From Desulfovibrionaceae bacterium (lineage in GTDB: Bacteria > Desulfobacterota > Desulfovibrionia > Desulfovibrionales > Desulfovibrionaceae), in assembly GCA_009773665.1 (NCBI GenBank), contig WSYE01000002.1, positions 159,559 to 223,558 on the forward strand: a stretch of DNA of 64,000 bases. The letters run 5' to 3'. This document shows positions 61,520-64,000 of the stretch, in pieces (the first letter of the stretch is position 1; the number at the start of each line of letters is the position of its first letter). A program made the translations under genes and the position numbers. The notes beneath the pieces were generated by a model. It was not told where the DNA came from and made no database searches. It saw nothing but the letters and a program-made list of their open reading frames with translations.

Positions 61520-64000
61520 TGAATACCGCGCTGACATGCCTCAAGGCCGTGGCCGACTCGTACGGGATCAGTTTCGACATCCCATCGGTGGCCGAACGTT
61601 ATGGCCTAACCGAGGCCGAACCTGACCGCGAGGTGCTTGCCGCCATCGCCGCCGACCATGGCTTCGAGGTGTCCGAAACTGCCCTGGGATGGGCCGGGCT
61701 GGCCGGATTTGAGGCCTTCCCCGCTCTGGCGCTCCTGGAAAACGGCAACTGCGTGGTGCTCACGGGCTTTCTTCCAGGGGATGACGGCGGTCGCGCCCTG
61801 ATTGCCGACCCGTTGTCGCGCGTGCCTGGCCCTTTCGAGCTGGACCGCCAGTCCCTGGAAAAGAGCTGGGGCGGAGCGGCCCTGGTTCTTACCCCCCGCA
61901 TCACCCACGTCACCGTGCGCTGTCTCGTCCTGGTGGCCCGCCACCACGGCGTGGAGCTTTCCCTTGAGGGGCTGATCCACCACTACGCGCTGGAGGAATC
62001 CGAGGCGGACATGGACCTCTTGGTCCGCATGGCCAGTGAACACGGATTCAAGGCCGAGCGCAGACGCCTGGACCACGACAGCCTGTCTGGCCTGGGCGAA
62101 GCCTTCCCCCTGCTGGCCCGGCTCACGGACGGACGCACGGTCATCATCGCCGGGGTGGATGACGAACGCGGAACCGTCCAGGTGGTTGACCCGCGCACGC
62201 AGCCCCTGCGGCGCGAAGAGTGGCCACGCGAACGCCTGACCTCCGGGTGGGACGGCGAGGCGATTCTGCTCAAGCGTGTCTACCGCCTCGCGGACGAGGC
62301 CCAGCCTTTCGGCCTGCGCTGGTTCGCGCCCGAAGTGCTGCGCCAGGGCAAGACCTTCCTGGATGTGGCCGTGGCCGCGCTGATGCTTCTGGTGCTGGGC
62401 CTGGCCATGCCCATCTACTTCCAGGTGGTCATCGACAAGGTGCTGGTCCACGGGAGCCTCTCCACCCTCCAGGTGCTGAGCCTGGGCATGCTGGTGGTGC
62501 TGGCCTTCGAAGCGGGATTCAACTTCCTGCGCGGCTACATGATGCTCCACGCCACCTCCAGGATCGACGTCCGCATCGCCACGCGCACCTTCACCAAGCT
62601 CCTCAGCCTGCCCATGCTCTTCTTCGGGAGCAGTCGGGCGGGTGTGCTCATCCAACACATGCAGCAGGTGGACAAGATCCGGGAGTTCCTCACCGGCAAG
62701 CTCTTCTTCACCCTGCTGGACGCAGCCGCCCTGATCATTTTCGTGCCGGTGCTCTATTTCTACAGCCCCTTGCTGGCCTCGCTGGTGCTGGGCTTCTCCG
62801 CCGCCCTGGCGCTGTTCATGGCGGTGCTCATTCCTGTGTTCAAACGCAGGTTGCAACGGCTCTACAAGTCCGAGGGGGAGCGTCAGTCGTTCCTTGTGGA
62901 GGCCATCCGGGGCATGGAGACTGTCAAATCCTTGTCCCTGGAGCCGACGCAGCGCAAGAAGTGGGACGACAAGGCCGCCATGACCGTGGGCATGCGCTTC
63001 GGGGTGGGCACGATATCAGTGGGGGCCTCGGTGGGCACCGGGCTTCTGGAGAAGCTCATGAGCCTCTCGATCCCCTGGGTCGGGGTGTTCCTGGTGTTCG
63101 ACCACCAGATGACCGTCGGGGCGCTCATCGCCTTCCAGATGCTGGCGGGCCGGGTAAGCTCCCCGCTGGTGCAGATCGTATCGCTGTTGCACGAGTACCA
63201 GGAGAAGGCCCTGTCCGTGCGCATGCTCGCCACCATCATGAACGAACCCTCGGAGCCCAGGCCGTCCCACGGGGGGATGCGCCCTGCCGTGAAGGGGGAG
63301 GTCACCTTCACCAGCGTCAGCTTCCGCTACATTCCGGGAGCGCCCCCGGCCCTGGACGGCGTGAGCGTCCGCTTTCCCGCCGGAGCGATGATCGGGGTGG
63401 TGGGCAGGAGCGGCTCCGGCAAGAGCACGCTGGGCAGGCTCGTCCAGGGCCTTTACACCGCCGGGTCGGGCATCGTGGCTGTCGACGGGCACGACGTGCG
63501 CGAGTTCGATCTGGCGCACCTGCGCCGCCATATCGGCGTGGTGCTCCAGGAGAATTTCCTGTTCAGCGGGACCGTGCGGGAGAACATCGCCATCGCCAGG
63601 CCCTCAGCCACCCTGAGCGAGATCGCCTGGGCCTCCCGCCTTGCAGGAGCCGAGGAATTCATCGCGCGCCTGCCCCAAGGGTTCGACACCCTGCTGGAAG
63701 AAAACGGCGCCAACCTCTCGGGCGGCCAGAAGCAACGCCTGGCCATCGCCCGCGCGCTGATCAACCATCCCAAGGTGCTCATCTTCGACGAAGCCACCAG
63801 CGCCCTGGACGCGGAGAGCGAAGAGATCATCCAGAACAACCTGAGCCGCATCGCCCAGGGCCGCACCACCATTATGATAAGCCACAGGCTGTCCATGCTC
63901 GCAGGCGCGGACCTCATCGTGGTCATGGACCAGGGACGCATCGTGGACGCCGCGCCCCACTCCGACCTGCTTGCGCGCTGCGCAATCTACCGGGACCTCT
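61520..64000 (+). CDS. type I secretion ABC transporter, tandem C39-like domains (partial)
   Basis: 827 codons run in one frame from ATG 61520 to the window edge. Residues 1-125 and about 127-250 each resemble a C39 peptidase-like domain (TALTCLKAVADSYGI and VTVRCLVLVARHHGV starts). Both lack the catalytic Cys and His, so they should only bind substrate, as in HlyB. Six helices follow (LDVAVAALMLLVLGLAMPIYF and others). The ATPase has GRSGSGKST near 628, QENFLFSGTV (Q-loop), LSGGQKQR near 733 and VLIFDEATSALD near 753. It is probably the exporter for the RTX protease upstream. HlyD- and TolC-type partners are not in view. Confidence 0.9.

Noticed and set aside
1..64000. CRISPR array or retron/diversity-generating element
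   Set aside because: No regularly spaced direct repeats, Cas genes or reverse transcriptase motifs were found.

Overview
This window reads as chromosome of a Desulfovibrionaceae sulfate reducer (Fundidesulfovibrio or Solidesulfovibrio type). The evidence is the alternative haem pathway (siroheme decarboxylase, AhbC, AhbD, HemB), a flavodiiron rubredoxin:oxygen oxidoreductase, nickel-uptake accessory proteins of the NikK/NikL kind, a stand-alone IMP cyclohydrolase, and a GC-rich backbone dotted with two-hairpin palindromic repeats. The genus is inferred from gene content, not from a marker gene.

Layout. 1-3324 is an insertion-sequence graveyard: three copies of one IS5-type element, one nested inside another that itself sits in a third, unrelated transposase gene. 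3494-9519 is a visibly AT-rich island: two orphan membrane or secreted proteins, then a nucleotide-sugar 4,6-dehydratase and a DegT-type aminotransferase. IS3 and IS256 remnants at 9555-10225 close the island. 10333-26902 is a long minus-strand envelope-glycan block: WbqC protein, very large GT-C/YfhO-like and DUF2079 membrane proteins, methyltransferase, radical SAM/SPASM protein, SIS isomerase, flippase, a 964-residue orphan protein, a group 1 glycosyltransferase and GDP-fucose synthase. 27060-34061 continues on the minus strand with an Hpt protein, rpe and the ahb/hemB haem cluster, interrupted by an SGNH hydrolase. 34288-36683 holds three exported proteins, two of them probable nickel-transport accessories.

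36901-39334 is a plus-strand operon for hydroxypyruvate/tartronate-semialdehyde metabolism under an FCD-type GntR regulator. 39678-47764 is a housekeeping mix: AAE-type antiporter, MBL hydrolase, YkgJ-type cysteine protein, SPFH/NfeD pair, flavodiiron protein and a Cys-rich lipoprotein. 48057-53959 is the flagellar basal-body operon flgB-flgC-fliE-fliF-fliG-fliH-fliI, read leftwards from a sigma-54-type promoter. Two sigma-54-type sites also point the other way, to a TPR gene. Then come purH (cyclohydrolase only), hflX (apparently starting at ATC), tRNA-Phe, a response regulator with a decayed HD-GYP domain, and a subtilisin/P-domain/RTX protease next to its likely type I secretion ABC transporter, which runs off the window end.

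The least understood parts are the envelope-glycan block with its 964-residue orphan, the AT-rich island, and several sequence oddities: an AhbC tail overwritten by a palindromic repeat, a His/Gly-rich AhbD extension, an ATC start for hflX, and a secretion transporter with two tandem degenerate C39-like domains. No CRISPR array, prophage or complete integrative element was seen.
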